A stretch of DNA of 64,000 nucleotides from Lysobacter sp. Root916 (GTDB lineage Bacteria; Pseudomonadota; Gammaproteobacteria; Xanthomonadales; Xanthomonadaceae). Position numbers and translations under genes: made by a program. Shown here piece after piece: positions 18,117 to 28,578 of this stretch. The stretch covers positions 258,550-322,549 of the forward strand of contig NZ_LMJF01000015.1 of NCBI RefSeq assembly GCF_001429785.1, written 5' to 3'. The number at the start of each line of letters is the position of its first letter. The stretch's first letter is position 1. The notes under the pieces were generated by a model that saw only the letters and a program-made list of their open reading frames with translations, was not told the DNA's origin and did no database searches.

Positions 18117-20972
18117 ATGGCCAAAGTTAGGCACACGTTAGCCATCTCGAGTGCGTTCTTGTTGTGCCTCGCTGCGCAGGGCACGCAGACCGCTGCGGCC
18201 GCGCCTTCGGCGCCGACTCGTTTCGCGATCCAGCCCGGCGCGCTGGACGACGCCCTGCAGTCCCTGGCCACTCAGAGCCGGGTCCAGATCCTGTACGCCC
18301 CGGCCCTGGTCGCGCGCAAGCGCAGCGCCGGCCTGCGCGGCGAACTGCCGCCGGCGCAGGCGCTGGAGCGCCTGTTGCAGGGCAGCGGCCTGCGCGCGGT
18401 CCGGGTCAACGACGACACCTTCCTGTTGCAGTTGGCGCCGCCGCCGGCGGCCGTGGCCAAACCCAAGCCGCCGCGCCCGCTGCCGCCACCGCCGCCGCGG
18501 ATAGAAGAGCCCACCAACCTGGGCCCGGTCCACGTCACCGGCAGTCACATCCCGCGCAGCGACCTGGAATCGGTGCCGGTCTCGCCGATGACCCTGATCG
18601 GCCGCGAGGAAATCGAGGCCAGCGGCCACCAGACCCTGTTCGAACTGCTGCGCTTCCAGCCCGGCATGGTCGGCCATCACCCGGTCGCGGTGGCGGCCGA
18701 GGGCGGGCAACCCTATCAGCAGCCGTTCGCGGCCGCGGCCACCACCAGCCTCAACGCCCTGGGCCCGCGCGCCACCTTGTTCCTGGTCGACGGCCAGCGC
18801 ATCGCCAACTACGGCCTGATCTCGGCCGATCTGGGCGGCCTGACCGATCTGGACGGGATCCCGCTGAGCATCGTCGAGCGCATCGAGATCATCCGCGGCG
18901 GCGCCTCGGCGATCTACGGCGCCGACGCCATGGCCGGCGTGGTCAACATCATCCTGAAGAAGGACCAGCAGGGCTCGGAAGTGATCGCGCGCCTGGGCGT
19001 GTCCGACCGCAACGACGCCAAGCAGCGGCGCATCTCGGTCAGCTCCGGCGTGGACCTCAAGCGCGGCGGCAACCTGTTCCTCAGCGCCGACTACTTCCAG
19101 CAGGACGGCCTGTCCGGCGCGCAGCGCTCGTGGCGGACCATGGATCGCAGCGCCGACGGCCTTGGCGATTGGCGAATACCGCTGGGCTATATCGGTTACG
19201 AAACCAATAATTTCTGGTGGGCCTGTCCGCGCCAGTACCGCGACCGCCAGGGCCGCTGCATTCTCGACACCGCCAAGCAGATCAGCCTGCAGCCGGAGTC
19301 CGAGCGCACTTCGTTCTACGCCCACTGGCGCCAGCCCTTCGGCGCCGACACCGAGGCCTACGCCGATCTGCGTGTGGGCGAGGTGTCGCAGCAACTGCTG
19401 GGTGCGCCGTTTTACGCCAACGTGAGCTTGCCGGAGGAGCATCCGGACGCGTTCTATCCGGGCGAGATGACCTCGCTGTACTACGCCTTCTACGACGCCG
19501 GACAGATCCGCACCCGCAGCGTGGCCCAAACCGTCGACCTGAGCGTGGGCATCAAGAGCTACCGCGGCGATTGGGAGTGGAGCGCGGCCTACGCCCACCA
19601 CGAGAACTCGGTGGTCAACCGCATCGACGGCTTGGTCAGCTTGAGCGCGTTCTATGAGCTGGTCGGCAACCTCAGCTATCGCTTCAACACTCGTAACAGT
19701 CCCGAGACCATGGCCGCGTTCTCGCCCCGCTTGATCGCGCGCGGCAAGGCAGAGCTCGACCAGGTCACCGTGGGCGTCAACGGCCCCTGGTTCTCGCTGC
19801 CGGCCGGTCCCACGCGCGTGGCCGCCGGCCTGGAGCTGGGCCGCGATTCGCTGGACAACCGGCCCGACCCGCGCATGGTCGAACACGACGTCGCGCTCAG
19901 TCCGCCCAAGGTGCGCGTCGACGAGAACCAGGGCACCGCCTCGCTCTACGCCGAACTCAGCGCGCCTCTGGCCTCGCACCTGCAGGGCGAATTCGCACTG
20001 CGCGCCGATTACCGCGAGGGCTACCGCCACAAGCTTTCGCCCAAGCTGGGCCTGAAGTGGAACGCGCTGGATACTCTGACCTTCCGCGGCACCTGGGCGA
20101 CCGGTTATCGCGCGCCCTCGTTGTACGAACTGCGGCGTCCCAACGTGGCGGATCAGTCCGCGGTGGTGCAGAACACGCAGGGATTCGGACCCTGCGACAA
20201 CCCCATCGTCGGCCCGAACGGCGAAACCCAATGTGTGGTCTCGCGCAGCGCGTTCGAGAACACCGACCTCAAGCCGGAAACCTCGCGCAGCTACACCTTG
20301 GGCCTGGTGTGGGCGCCGAATTCCCGCTTCAGTCTGGCCCTGGATCATTTCGACATCCGCCGCCGCAACGAGATCACGGTGGTGAACGGCCTGGCCGGCG
20401 ACCTCATGTCGACGCGCGCGGCCAAGCGCGACGACGAAGGCGATCTGATCGGCGTGCAGGACTATTACGACAACATCGGCGAAACCCACGTGCGCGGATG
20501 GGAGTTCGATGCCGAGTACCGCGTGCAAACCCAGCGCTGGGGACGCTTTACGCTGCGCTTGGCCGGCAACTATCTCGATCAGCTGTCGCGGCGCGTGGAT
20601 ACCGAGAATCCGGTGTTGGACTACGCCGGCTACGGCGCGCCCGATCGCACCGCCTTGGCCGGGCTGCAATGGGCCTACGGCAACTGGAGCACTACCGTGA
20701 ACGCGCGCGCGCTGGGCTCGTCGCGGATCGGGCAGCCCGGCCAGGACTGCGACAAGCTCTACGTGCTGGCCGGCCGCTGCCGCAATCCCGGCTCGACCAC
20801 GCTCGATCTCAACCTCGACTACAACGTCGAACGTTGGCGCTTCTCGCTCAACGTGCACGACCTCGGCGATCGCACGCCGGTCAACTACGACGTCAGCAAG
20901 GGCGGTTACGACATCGCCTACGACGATCCGCGCGGTCGCTACTTCCTGCTGAGCGCGGCTTACCGCTTCTGA
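18117..20972 (+). CDS. TonB-dependent outer membrane receptor with N-terminal STN signalling domain
   Basis: Outer membrane transducer, 951 residues. A signal peptide (about 1-28) is followed by the STN (secretin/TonB short N-terminal) domain (about 35-103, LDDALQSLATQSRVQILY), a Pro-rich linker (about 108-128), the plug (about 140-270, with IVERIEIIRGGASAIYGADA) and a 22-strand barrel ending in YRF. The STN domain plus the upstream sigma/FecR pair mark it as a signal-transducing receptor like FecA. The ligand is unknown: it could be a siderophore, heme or glycan. It starts 110 bases after fecR. Confidence 0.93.
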   Translation: MAKVRHTLAISSAFLLCLAAQGTQTAAAAPSAPTRFAIQPGALDDALQSLATQSRVQILYAPALVARKRSAGLRGELPPAQALERLLQGSGLRAVRVNDDTFLLQLAPPPAAVAKPKPPRPLPPPPPRIEEPTNLGPVHVTGSHIPRSDLESVPVSPMTLIGREEIEASGHQTLFELLRFQPGMVGHHPVAVAAEGGQPYQQPFAAAATTSLNALGPRATLFLVDGQRIANYGLISADLGGLTDLDGIPLSIVERIEIIRGGASAIYGADAMAGVVNIILKKDQQGSEVIARLGVSDRNDAKQRRISVSSGVDLKRGGNLFLSADYFQQDGLSGAQRSWRTMDRSADGLGDWRIPLGYIGYETNNFWWACPRQYRDRQGRCILDTAKQISLQPESERTSFYAHWRQPFGADTEAYADLRVGEVSQQLLGAPFYANVSLPEEHPDAFYPGEMTSLYYAFYDAGQIRTRSVAQTVDLSVGIKSYRGDWEWSAAYAHHENSVVNRIDGLVSLSAFYELVGNLSYRFNTRNSPETMAAFSPRLIARGKAELDQVTVGVNGPWFSLPAGPTRVAAGLELGRDSLDNRPDPRMVEHDVALSPPKVRVDENQGTASLYAELSAPLASHLQGEFALRADYREGYRHKLSPKLGLKWNALDTLTFRGTWATGYRAPSLYELRRPNVADQSAVVQNTQGFGPCDNPIVGPNGETQCVVSRSAFENTDLKPETSRSYTLGLVWAPNSRFSLALDHFDIRRRNEITVVNGLAGDLMSTRAAKRDDEGDLIGVQDYYDNIGETHVRGWEFDAEYRVQTQRWGRFTLRLAGNYLDQLSRRVDTENPVLDYAGYGAPDRTALAGLQWAYGNWSTTVNARALGSSRIGQPGQDCDKLYVLAGRCRNPGSTTLDLNLDYNVERWRFSLNVHDLGDRTPVNYDVSKGGYDIAYDDPRGRYFLLSAAYRF

Positions 20973-21223
20973 CGTACGGTAGGTGTTTCGTCTACGCGTG
21001 TTGGCATCTTTTTAGCGCATTTCGCGTTGAATACAGCGAAGACGGCGCGGGGCCGGCGATGCGCCAGGGTAGGGGGACCCGGCGCGCTTGCGTTATTTCC
21101 TATCAGGGGTCGCGTTGGCGACGGTCCGCATCCACCGTCGATCAGGGGAGCGGCTCGCGTCGCAGCGCACCCCTCCCCATCCCCCACGCGATTCGATCGC
21201 GCCGCCACAGGAGCACCGGCAGC

Positions 21224-24200
21224 ATGCAAAGCAGTGCAAGCGCAACAGGCACACCTCGTCGTCACCCTCGCAGCCACGCCCGTTCGGCGTTGTCGGCGGC
21301 GATCCTTTGCGGCTTGCTGCTGGGCGCGGCCGCGCCCGCGTTCGCGCAGGACGCGTATCAGGAAAGCGGCGTCATCGGCGACGCCGACAGCTGGCGCAGC
21401 GACGAGTTCAAGGCCGACTGGGGCCTGGGCGCGATCGGCGCCGAGTACGCGTACGCGCGCGGCCTCACCGGACGCGGCATCCGTCTGGGCGTGTTCGACA
21501 GCGGCGCCGCGCTTGCGGATTCCGAATTCGGCGGCCGCGACCACCGCGCCATCCGCATCAGCGATCCCGGCTGCGTCGCCAGCAGCGCCATCAACGGCCC
21601 CAACGCCTGCTTCCTGTCCGACGGCGAGATCGCGCAGATCGATGCCTACTACATCAACGACACGGTCCCGCCGGATCTTTCCTTCGACGGCGAAGGCTTG
21701 CGTATGTTCATGGAATACAACAGCCACGGCACCCACGTCGCCGGCACCATGGTCGCCAACCGCGACGGCAACGGCTCCCACGGCGTGGCCACCGGCGCCA
21801 GCCTGACCACCTCCAAGCTGTTCTTCAACCGCATCAACGAGTTCTATGCCGACGGCGACGGTTACCCGAGCCGGTTGCTGACCCAGGGCCCGGGCGAGGA
21901 CGCGCTCAACAGCATGTTCGACCAGATGGCCGCGCAGGGCGTGCGCGCGATCAACCACAGCTGGGGCAACGGCATCGAGCCGACCACGCCCGAGGACATG
22001 GACCTCGAATACGACACCTACCACGACTACTACCGCCTGTTCGCCGACGCCGCGTTGCGCACCGGCATGATCAATGTCTGGGCCGCGGGCAACGACTACG
22101 GCAACATCGCCGGCGCCTACGCCACCCTGCCGCGCTTCGCGCCGGAGATCGAGCAGTACTGGCTCAGCGTGGTCAACCTCGGCGAGGACCTCAACCTCGA
22201 CGGCAGCTCCAGCATCTGCGGCCTGAGCAAGGACTGGTGCGTGGCCGCGCCGGGTACCGACATTCTGTCGACGGTGATCGAGGGCCAGATCGACGGTCGC
22301 GTCGAGCAGAATCCCGACGGTTCCTATAATTTGGAAATCGACGCGGCCCATCCGGACTACGGGTACGGCTACAAGACCGGCACCTCGATGGCCTCGCCGC
22401 ACGTCACCGGCGCGCTGGCGCTGCTGATGGAGCGCTATCCCTACCTCGACAATCCGCAGATCCGCGACGTGCTGCTGACCACCGCCACCGACCTGGGCGA
22501 TGCCGGCGTGGATGAGCTCTACGGCTGGGGCCTGATCGATCTGAAGAAGGCGATCGACGGCCCGGGCCAGCTGCGCGTGGACACCGACGTGGTCATGGAC
22601 CAGCGCGCGGGCGGCGCCAAGGTCTGGGAGGGAGATGCCTGGGACGACTGGAGCAACGACATCTCCGGCCCCGGCCGCCTGACCAAGTCCGGCGCCGGCT
22701 GGCTGCGCCTGAGCGGCGACAACAGCTTCGCCGGTGCCACCGTGGCGCAGGGCCGTCTGGAACTGGCCGGCGGCAACAAGCTGTCCGGCACGGTCGACGT
22801 CGCCGGTGGCGATCTGCTGCTGACCGGCGATCTGCATAGCACCGACTTGAACGTCGCCTCCGGCGTGGCCCGCATCGAAGGCGGTCTCCACGATCTGGCC
22901 TTCAAGCTCGACGGCGGCTGGGGCCTGGTGGCCAGCAGCGGCGTGCTCGACAACGTCGACCTCACCGTCAACGGCGGCAAGGTCGCGTTCAACGGCACGC
23001 AGCAAGGCGGCAGCACCGTGATCGGCGCCGGCGGCATGCTCGGCGGCACCGGTCGCCTGGGCACGACCCGGGTCGAAGGCACGATCGCGCCAGGCAATTC
23101 GATCGGCACCCTGACCATCGACGGCGACTACACCCAGGCCGTGGGATCGACCTACCAGGTCGAACTGGCGGCGCCGTCGGCGTCGGACCTGCTGCTGGTC
23201 AACGGCCGCGCGACCCTGCTGGGCGGCACCGTGCGCGTGTTCCAGGGGCCGGGCACCTATCTGCTCGGCCAGCGCTACGACATCCTCTCGGCGAGCTTGG
23301 GCGTGGACGGCCGTTTCGCCGCCATCGACCACAGCGCGTTCTCGCCGTTCCTCAAGTTCGACCTGGCCTACGCCGCCAATAAGGTGACCGTGGACGTGGT
23401 GCGCGGCGCCAGCATGGCCAGCGCCGCCAACACCTACAACCAGCGTTCGGCCGCGGGCGCGGTCGATGCGCTGGCGATGGGCCAGGGCCTGCCGCAACCG
23501 CTGACCCAGTTGTTCCCGGCGCAGGCCTTGGATGCGCTCGACGATCTCAGCGGCGAACTGCACGCGAGCACGCGCTCGGTGCTGGTGGACGGCAGCCGGC
23601 ATGTGCGCGAGGCCGCCTTGGCGCGTGCCCAGGCCGGCAGCGGCGCGTTCGACGCGGCCGCCGAAGGCGAGTCCGAGTCGGCGGCCTGGATCCAGCTGCT
23701 CAAGAACGGCGGCACCCTGCACGCCGACGGCAACGCCGGCGAAGTCGGCTACAACGGCGACGCCAGCCTGCTCGGCTACGACTACCGCTTCGCCAACGGC
23801 TGGCGCCTGGGCGTGCTCGGTGGCGTCGGTCGCAGCGACGCCAAGCTCGACGCGCGCAGTTCGCGCGCCGAAGTCCGCTCCCGCCACCTGGGCCTGTACC
23901 TGGGCCAAAACTGGGGCGGTTTCGGCCTGCGCGCCGGCGCCAGCTACGCGCGCCACGACATCGAGATCGAGCGCAACGTGAGCTTCCCGGGCTTCGCCGA
24001 CCGCACCCGCGCCGATTACGACGGCGATACCCGCCAGGTCTTCGTCGAGGGCGCGTACCGCATCGCCACCGGCGCCTGGGAATGGGAACCCTACGCGCAG
24101 TACGCGCACGTGCGCGTGGGCAGCGACGGCTTCCAGGAAAGCGGCGGCGTGGCCGCGCTCAGCGGTGCCAGCGCCGACCAGCGTCTGGACCTGTCCACCC

Positions 24201-24505
24201 TGGGCCTGCGCTTCAACGTCGGCCTCAAGGGCGCGCAGCAGGACAGCAGTTGGCTGAACCTGCGCGGCGGCATCGGCCGGCGCCATGCCGGCGGCGCCGA
24301 AACCCCGTCGGCCACGGTGGCCTGGCGCAACGGCGCGGCCTTCGACGTGCACGGCGCGCCCTTGGCCGAGGACGCGACCGTGTTCGAAGCCGGGCTGGCC
24401 GCGCGCTTGGGCGCCAACGGCCTGCTCGAGTTCACCTACAGCGGCCAGTGGGCCGACGAAGCGCGCGATCACGCGGTCAACGCGCGCTATTCCCTGCAGT
24501 TCTGA
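21224..24505 (+). CDS. Autotransporter with subtilisin-like (S8) protease passenger
   Basis: Secreted serine protease of type Va secretion, 1093 residues. A long Arg-rich signal peptide cleaves near AAAPAFA (about residue 41). The S8 triad is D92 (GVFDSG), H168 (NSHGTHVAG) and S388 (GTSMASPHV). A beta-helix with a passenger-associated repeat (GAGWLRLSGDNSFAGATV, about 485-502) follows. The C-terminal 12-strand barrel (about 800-1093) ends YSLQF. Start: AGGAG about 9 bases before ATG 21224. The 251-base gap from the TonB receptor shows no feature. Passenger Cys residues (for example 117, 129) may form disulfides. Confidence 0.95.
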   Translation: MQSSASATGTPRRHPRSHARSALSAAILCGLLLGAAAPAFAQDAYQESGVIGDADSWRSDEFKADWGLGAIGAEYAYARGLTGRGIRLGVFDSGAALADSEFGGRDHRAIRISDPGCVASSAINGPNACFLSDGEIAQIDAYYINDTVPPDLSFDGEGLRMFMEYNSHGTHVAGTMVANRDGNGSHGVATGASLTTSKLFFNRINEFYADGDGYPSRLLTQGPGEDALNSMFDQMAAQGVRAINHSWGNGIEPTTPEDMDLEYDTYHDYYRLFADAALRTGMINVWAAGNDYGNIAGAYATLPRFAPEIEQYWLSVVNLGEDLNLDGSSSICGLSKDWCVAAPGTDILSTVIEGQIDGRVEQNPDGSYNLEIDAAHPDYGYGYKTGTSMASPHVTGALALLMERYPYLDNPQIRDVLLTTATDLGDAGVDELYGWGLIDLKKAIDGPGQLRVDTDVVMDQRAGGAKVWEGDAWDDWSNDISGPGRLTKSGAGWLRLSGDNSFAGATVAQGRLELAGGNKLSGTVDVAGGDLLLTGDLHSTDLNVASGVARIEGGLHDLAFKLDGGWGLVASSGVLDNVDLTVNGGKVAFNGTQQGGSTVIGAGGMLGGTGRLGTTRVEGTIAPGNSIGTLTIDGDYTQAVGSTYQVELAAPSASDLLLVNGRATLLGGTVRVFQGPGTYLLGQRYDILSASLGVDGRFAAIDHSAFSPFLKFDLAYAANKVTVDVVRGASMASAANTYNQRSAAGAVDALAMGQGLPQPLTQLFPAQALDALDDLSGELHASTRSVLVDGSRHVREAALARAQAGSGAFDAAAEGESESAAWIQLLKNGGTLHADGNAGEVGYNGDASLLGYDYRFANGWRLGVLGGVGRSDAKLDARSSRAEVRSRHLGLYLGQNWGGFGLRAGASYARHDIEIERNVSFPGFADRTRADYDGDTRQVFVEGAYRIATGAWEWEPYAQYAHVRVGSDGFQESGGVAALSGASADQRLDLSTLGLRFNVGLKGAQQDSSWLNLRGGIGRRHAGGAETPSATVAWRNGAAFDVHGAPLAEDATVFEAGLAARLGANGLLEFTYSGQWADEARDHAVNARYSLQF

Positions 24506-24623
24506 CCGTCGCACGACGGTGGCGAGCACGGCGGCCACGGCCGCCGTGCCGCGGCGACGGACCGCCGGGCGGCACGGGTGCCCGACGCGTGGCCGCAAGA
24601 TCGGGATCTCTCCCAACACCTCT

Positions 24624-24649
24624 GGCCGCCTCGCAGGCGGCCTTTTTTT
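24624..24649 (+). terminator. Intrinsic terminator after the autotransporter gene
   Basis: Perfect 7-bp stem GGCCGCC/GGCGGCC (24624-24630 and 24636-24642), loop TCGCA, followed by seven T. It ends the autotransporter transcript and insulates the AIM24 gene. Confidence 0.9.
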
Positions 24650-24708
24650 GTCATGCCGACGCGCGCGCGGTCGCTTATGCTGCCGCTTCCATTGGCGCAG
24701 GACCGCAT

Positions 24709-25401
24709 ATGAGCATCAAGAACCTCAAGGATTTCGTCGAAACCAGCAGCCAGAAGGATCTCAGCCCGGAGACCTTCGAACTCGAGAGCTCGCATCTGCT
24801 GGAAGTCAAACTCAACGGCCGCATCTGGGCCAAGTCCGGCTCGATGGTGGCCTACCGCGGCGGCGTGAAGTTCATCCGCCAGGGCATGCTCGAACAGGGC
24901 CTGACCAACCTGCTGAAGAAAGCGATCAGCGGCGAAGGCACCCAGATGATGAAGATGGAAGGGCAGGGCCGGGTCTACATCGCCGACGCCGGCAAGAAGA
25001 TCACCTTGCTGCGCCTGGCCGGCGAGTCGATCTTCGTCAACGGCAACGACATCCTCGCCTACGAGGACGGCATCGCCTCGGAGATCAAGATGATGCGCAA
25101 GGTCTCGGGCATGATGTCCGGCGGCCTGTTCAACATGAAGCTGTCCGGCAGCGGCGTGGTCGCGATCACCTCGCACTACGAGCCGCTGACCTTGGCGGTG
25201 ACCCCGGACCAGCCGGTCTTCACCGACCCCAACGCGACCGTGGCCTGGTCCGGCAATCTCAGCCCCGATATCGTCACCGACATCTCGCTGGGCACGCTGC
25301 TCGGCCGCGGTTCGGGCGAGAGCATCCAGCTCAAGTTCTCCGGCAACGGCTGGGTGGTGGTGCAGCCTTATGAAGAGGTGTACTTCCAGCAGCAGGGCTG
25401 A
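24709..25401 (+). CDS. AIM24 family protein (TIGR00266-like)
   Basis: Function unknown in bacteria; the family is named after a yeast mitochondrial inner-membrane protein. It is 230 residues, soluble, all-beta by appearance. AKSGSMVAYRGGVKF (about 42-56), MSGGLFNMKLSGSGVVAITSH (about 138-158) and SGESIQLKFSGNGWVVVQP (about 203-221) are typical. The ATG at 24709 lacks a strong Shine-Dalgarno sequence; a TATGCT -10-like box lies about 30 bases upstream. It is flanked by terminators, so it is a single-gene unit. Confidence 0.9.
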   Translation: MSIKNLKDFVETSSQKDLSPETFELESSHLLEVKLNGRIWAKSGSMVAYRGGVKFIRQGMLEQGLTNLLKKAISGEGTQMMKMEGQGRVYIADAGKKITLLRLAGESIFVNGNDILAYEDGIASEIKMMRKVSGMMSGGLFNMKLSGSGVVAITSHYEPLTLAVTPDQPVFTDPNATVAWSGNLSPDIVTDISLGTLLGRGSGESIQLKFSGNGWVVVQPYEEVYFQQQG

Positions 25402-25477
25402 GCACGGCGGCCCGGTCTCCCCGTTCGCGCTTGCGCGATCGGCAAGGATGAGGGCGTCGCTGGCGCTGCGACAAAAA

Positions 25478-25502
25478 GGCCGCGGAATCCGCGGCCTTTT
25501 TT
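25478..25502. terminator. Bidirectional intrinsic terminator
   Basis: The stem GGCCGCGGA/TCCGCGGCC (25478-25496) is flanked by A5 on the left and T6 on the right, so it can stop both the AIM24 gene (plus) and the converging methyltransferase gene (minus). Confidence 0.9.
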
Positions 25503-25537
25503 GGTTTCGAACGAACGGCGGCGTTGCTCCGCGCGAT

Positions 25538-26281
25538 TTACTTCCGCGACCGGAACTCGGGCGTCCACGGAATCTCGCGATCCTCGCGCGCGATCATCGC
25601 GACGTCCTGATTGTCGGCCCAGCCGCGCTCCATGTAGCCGGCCAGGCGCACGCCCGGAATATCGCGCACCGCGGCGATGATCGCCTCCGGACGCGACAGG
25701 GAAATGCCGTAATCGCCCATGTCCACGTCTCGATAAGGCGCATAGCCGTAACCGGTCGCCCGGTAGTCGGCGACGATGCGTTCCCAAGACGGCGGGTCGA
25801 TCATCTGGTAGATCTCCTGCATGCGCAGGCTCCAATCGCCATGGAACGTCGCCACCAGCACGCCGTCGGGATTGAGGTGCTCGCTCAGGTAGCGCAGCCA
25901 GCGACGCGTGCGGTCGAGGTCGACGTGCGTGAACAGCGAGCCGACCCAGATCAGGTCCACCTTGGGCAGGGCGACCTCGGTCAGCTCGGGCTTGGAGTGG
26001 ATGGCGGTGCCGGCGAAGGTCTCGGCGCAGAAGTCGGCGCCGGAATGGTCGATATCGCAGAAGTACAGCTCGGCGTCGGGAAAACCCGCGCGCAGGTGGC
26101 GCGCGACCCGGCCGTGCCCGCAGGGCAGGTCGAGAATGCTGCCGATCTTGGGCAGCCACGAGGCCCGCGCGGCCAGATCGACCAGGCGCAGGGCGCTGCG
26201 CCCGACCGCGAAGTACCAGCTTTCCGCCGGTTGCCACATGCCGTCGTCGGGATGGATTTTCCGCTCGATGTCCGCTTGCAT
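25538..26281 (-). CDS. Class I SAM-dependent methyltransferase
   Basis: Substrate unknown. It is 247 residues. SAM-binding motif I is ILDLPCGHGRVARHL (about 49-63), motif II LYFCDIDHSGADF (about 74-86), and VDLIWVGSLFTHVD (about 107-120) resembles the acidic loop of type 11/25 methyltransferases. The ATG at 26281 has GGAG five bases upstream; an in-frame GTG six bases earlier overlaps that box and was rejected. It lies just downstream of tsf on the same strand, behind the tsf terminator, so it probably has weak or separate expression. Confidence 0.88.
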   Translation of the reverse strand: MQADIERKIHPDDGMWQPAESWYFAVGRSALRLVDLAARASWLPKIGSILDLPCGHGRVARHLRAGFPDAELYFCDIDHSGADFCAETFAGTAIHSKPELTEVALPKVDLIWVGSLFTHVDLDRTRRWLRYLSEHLNPDGVLVATFHGDWSLRMQEIYQMIDPPSWERIVADYRATGYGYAPYRDVDMGDYGISLSRPEAIIAAVRDIPGVRLAGYMERGWADNQDVAMIAREDREIPWTPEFRSRK

Positions 26282-26322
26282 CTTCACTCCGCGCTGATTG
26301 CTCGCACCACGCCCAAAAGAAA

Positions 26323-26340
26323 GCCGCGGAGGTCCGCGGC
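26323..26340 (-). terminator. Intrinsic terminator of tsf
   Basis: 8-bp stem GCCGCGGA/TCCGCGGC with a 2-base loop centre, 26 bases after the tsf stop. On the minus strand it is followed by TTTCTTTT, a reasonable U-rich tract. Confidence 0.85.
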
Positions 26341-26366
26341 CTTCTTCGACTCGAAACAGCGGCGGC

Positions 26367-27248
26367 TTACGCCAGACCGGCCTGCTTCATCACTTCGGCG
26401 GCGAAGTCGTCGGTCTGCTTCTCGATGCCTTCGCCCACGGCCAGACGCTGCGAGGTCACGACCTCGGCGCCGGCGGCCTTCAGGACCTGCTCGACGGTCT
26501 GGTTGGTGTCCAGCACGTAGGGCTGACCGTACAGGGTGACTTCGTTGACGATCTTGGCGATCTTGCCGCCGATGATCTTCTCCAGGATGTCGGCCGGCTT
26601 GGCCTTGTCCTTGTCGGTCATCTTGGCCAGTTCGATTTCCTTTTCCTTCGCCACGAACTCGGCCGGGACGTCGCTGGCCTTGATGTGCGGCGGGTTCATC
26701 GCCGCGACATGCATCGCCAGGCCGCGGGCCAGGTCCATGTCGCCGCCCTTGACCTCGATCAGCACGCCGATACGGCCGCCGTGCACGTAGGCGGCGACGT
26801 TGTTCGGGCTGTCGATGCGGACCAGGCGACGCACCTGCACGTTCTCGCCGACCTTGGCGATGACGGCGGCGCGGGTTTCCTCGATGGTCTCGCCCGAGGC
26901 GACCTTGGCGGCCTTCAGCGCTTCCGCGTCGGCGGCGCCCGAGCTCAGCGCGACCTGGGCCACGGTCTCGGTGAAGCCGAGGAAGTTGGCGTCCTTGGCG
27001 ACGAAGTCGGTCTCGGAGTTGATCTCGACCAGCACGGCTTTGCCGCCGTCCTGGGCGACCGCGATGCGGCCTTCGGCGGCGATGCGGCCGGCCTTCTTGT
27101 CGGCCTTGGCCAGACCGGACTTGCGCAGCCACTCGGCGGCGGCGTCGATGTCGCCGTTGTTTTCGGTCAGGGCCTTCTTGCACTCCATCATGCCGGCGCC
27201 GGTGCGCTCGCGGAGTTCCTTGACCAGGGAAGCGGTGATTTCTGCCAT
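26367..27248 (-). CDS. tsf: Elongation factor Ts
   Basis: Nucleotide exchange factor for EF-Tu. It is 293 residues. The N-terminal UBA-like part is [20 protein letters not shown] (about 8-27), and the core has [11 protein letters not shown] (about 78-88), which contains the TDFV motif contacting EF-Tu. It follows rpsB with a 131-base spacer containing a REP-like palindrome. A GAGGT box precedes the ATG. Confidence 0.98.
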   Translation of the reverse strand: MAEITASLVKELRERTGAGMMECKKALTENNGDIDAAAEWLRKSGLAKADKKAGRIAAEGRIAVAQDGGKAVLVEINSETDFVAKDANFLGFTETVAQVALSSGAADAEALKAAKVASGETIEETRAAVIAKVGENVQVRRLVRIDSPNNVAAYVHGGRIGVLIEVKGGDMDLARGLAMHVAAMNPPHIKASDVPAEFVAKEKEIELAKMTDKDKAKPADILEKIIGGKIAKIVNEVTLYGQPYVLDTNQTVEQVLKAAGAEVVTSQRLAVGEGIEKQTDDFAAEVMKQAGLA

Positions 27249-27278
27249 GGGGTTACCTCAGGTGATTCGTGTAGCCGA

Positions 27279-27320
27279 ATAGGAACGCGCGGCGGCGATC
27301 GCCGCGTACGCCGCTCCTAC
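27279..27320. repeat. REP-like palindrome between rpsB and tsf
   Basis: Imperfect palindrome centred on GCGATCGC, with outer ends TAGGAACG and CGCTCCTA. Its right arm reads (minus strand) TAGGAGCGGCGTACGCGGCG, close to the arm of the REP pair at 36580-36649. Confidence 0.55.
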
Positions 27321-27379
27321 TGGGTCGGATGCGTGAGAGACGCAGCCGCGCAGTCTCGCGCGGCTGCGTGACAAAGCGC

Positions 27380-28222
<843 letters not shown>

Positions 28223-28460
28223 TGCATGACTCCGATAGGCAGTGGAACCGACCGCCACGAGGAATGAGGGCGGTGCGCCGCAGGCGGGGCCGGCGGCGCG
28301 TGGTTCCGGGGTTGGGCCTCCCCGCTGCTTCCGTGTCCGAACCGCGTACGAATCAGCTGTACGAGGCACCCCGGCACGGGCTGTGGCAGCGGGTGTGTAT
28401 TCGCCGGTGACGCCCGGCGTGGGCGGCGCGAAAGCCCTGGGGCCTCCGCATAGCCGCGGA

Positions 28461-28489
28461 AGTGTAGCCGGATCAGGGCTTTGCGGCAA
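28461..28489 (-). promoter_or_regulatory. rpsB-tsf promoter
   Basis: On the minus strand, -35 TTGCCG (28489-28484), exactly 17 bases, then -10 TACACT (28466-28461). Predicted start is near 28454, giving a long rpsB leader. The 356-base gap 28223-28578 otherwise holds only the repeat at 28523-28560. Confidence 0.7.
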
Positions 28490-28522
28490 CCGGAGGTGCC
28501 CAGCCCCTTCGCAGCGGCTGGT

Positions 28523-28560
28523 CTTCCCCTTTGAAAGGAGGGCTGAGGAGGATTCGCTCC
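28523..28560. repeat. Dispersed palindromic intergenic repeat, copy 3 (diverged)
   Basis: CCCCTTTGAAAGGAGGG, spacer, then GAGGAGGATTCGCT. Same orientation and layout as the copies at 2102 and 15292, with several substitutions. It lies just past the metallo-hydrolase stop. Confidence 0.6.
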
Positions 28561-28578
28561 GCTCCTAGATGGGGTCGC

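Noticed and set aside
18138-20858. 906-residue minus-strand frame opposite the TonB receptor
   Set aside because: Antisense shadow without motifs; the receptor reads through cleanly on the plus strand.
20960-24619. 1219-residue minus-strand frame opposite the autotransporter
   Set aside because: It shows only Val/Ala/Gly/His/Gln-rich antisense composition; the plus strand encodes an intact S8 autotransporter.
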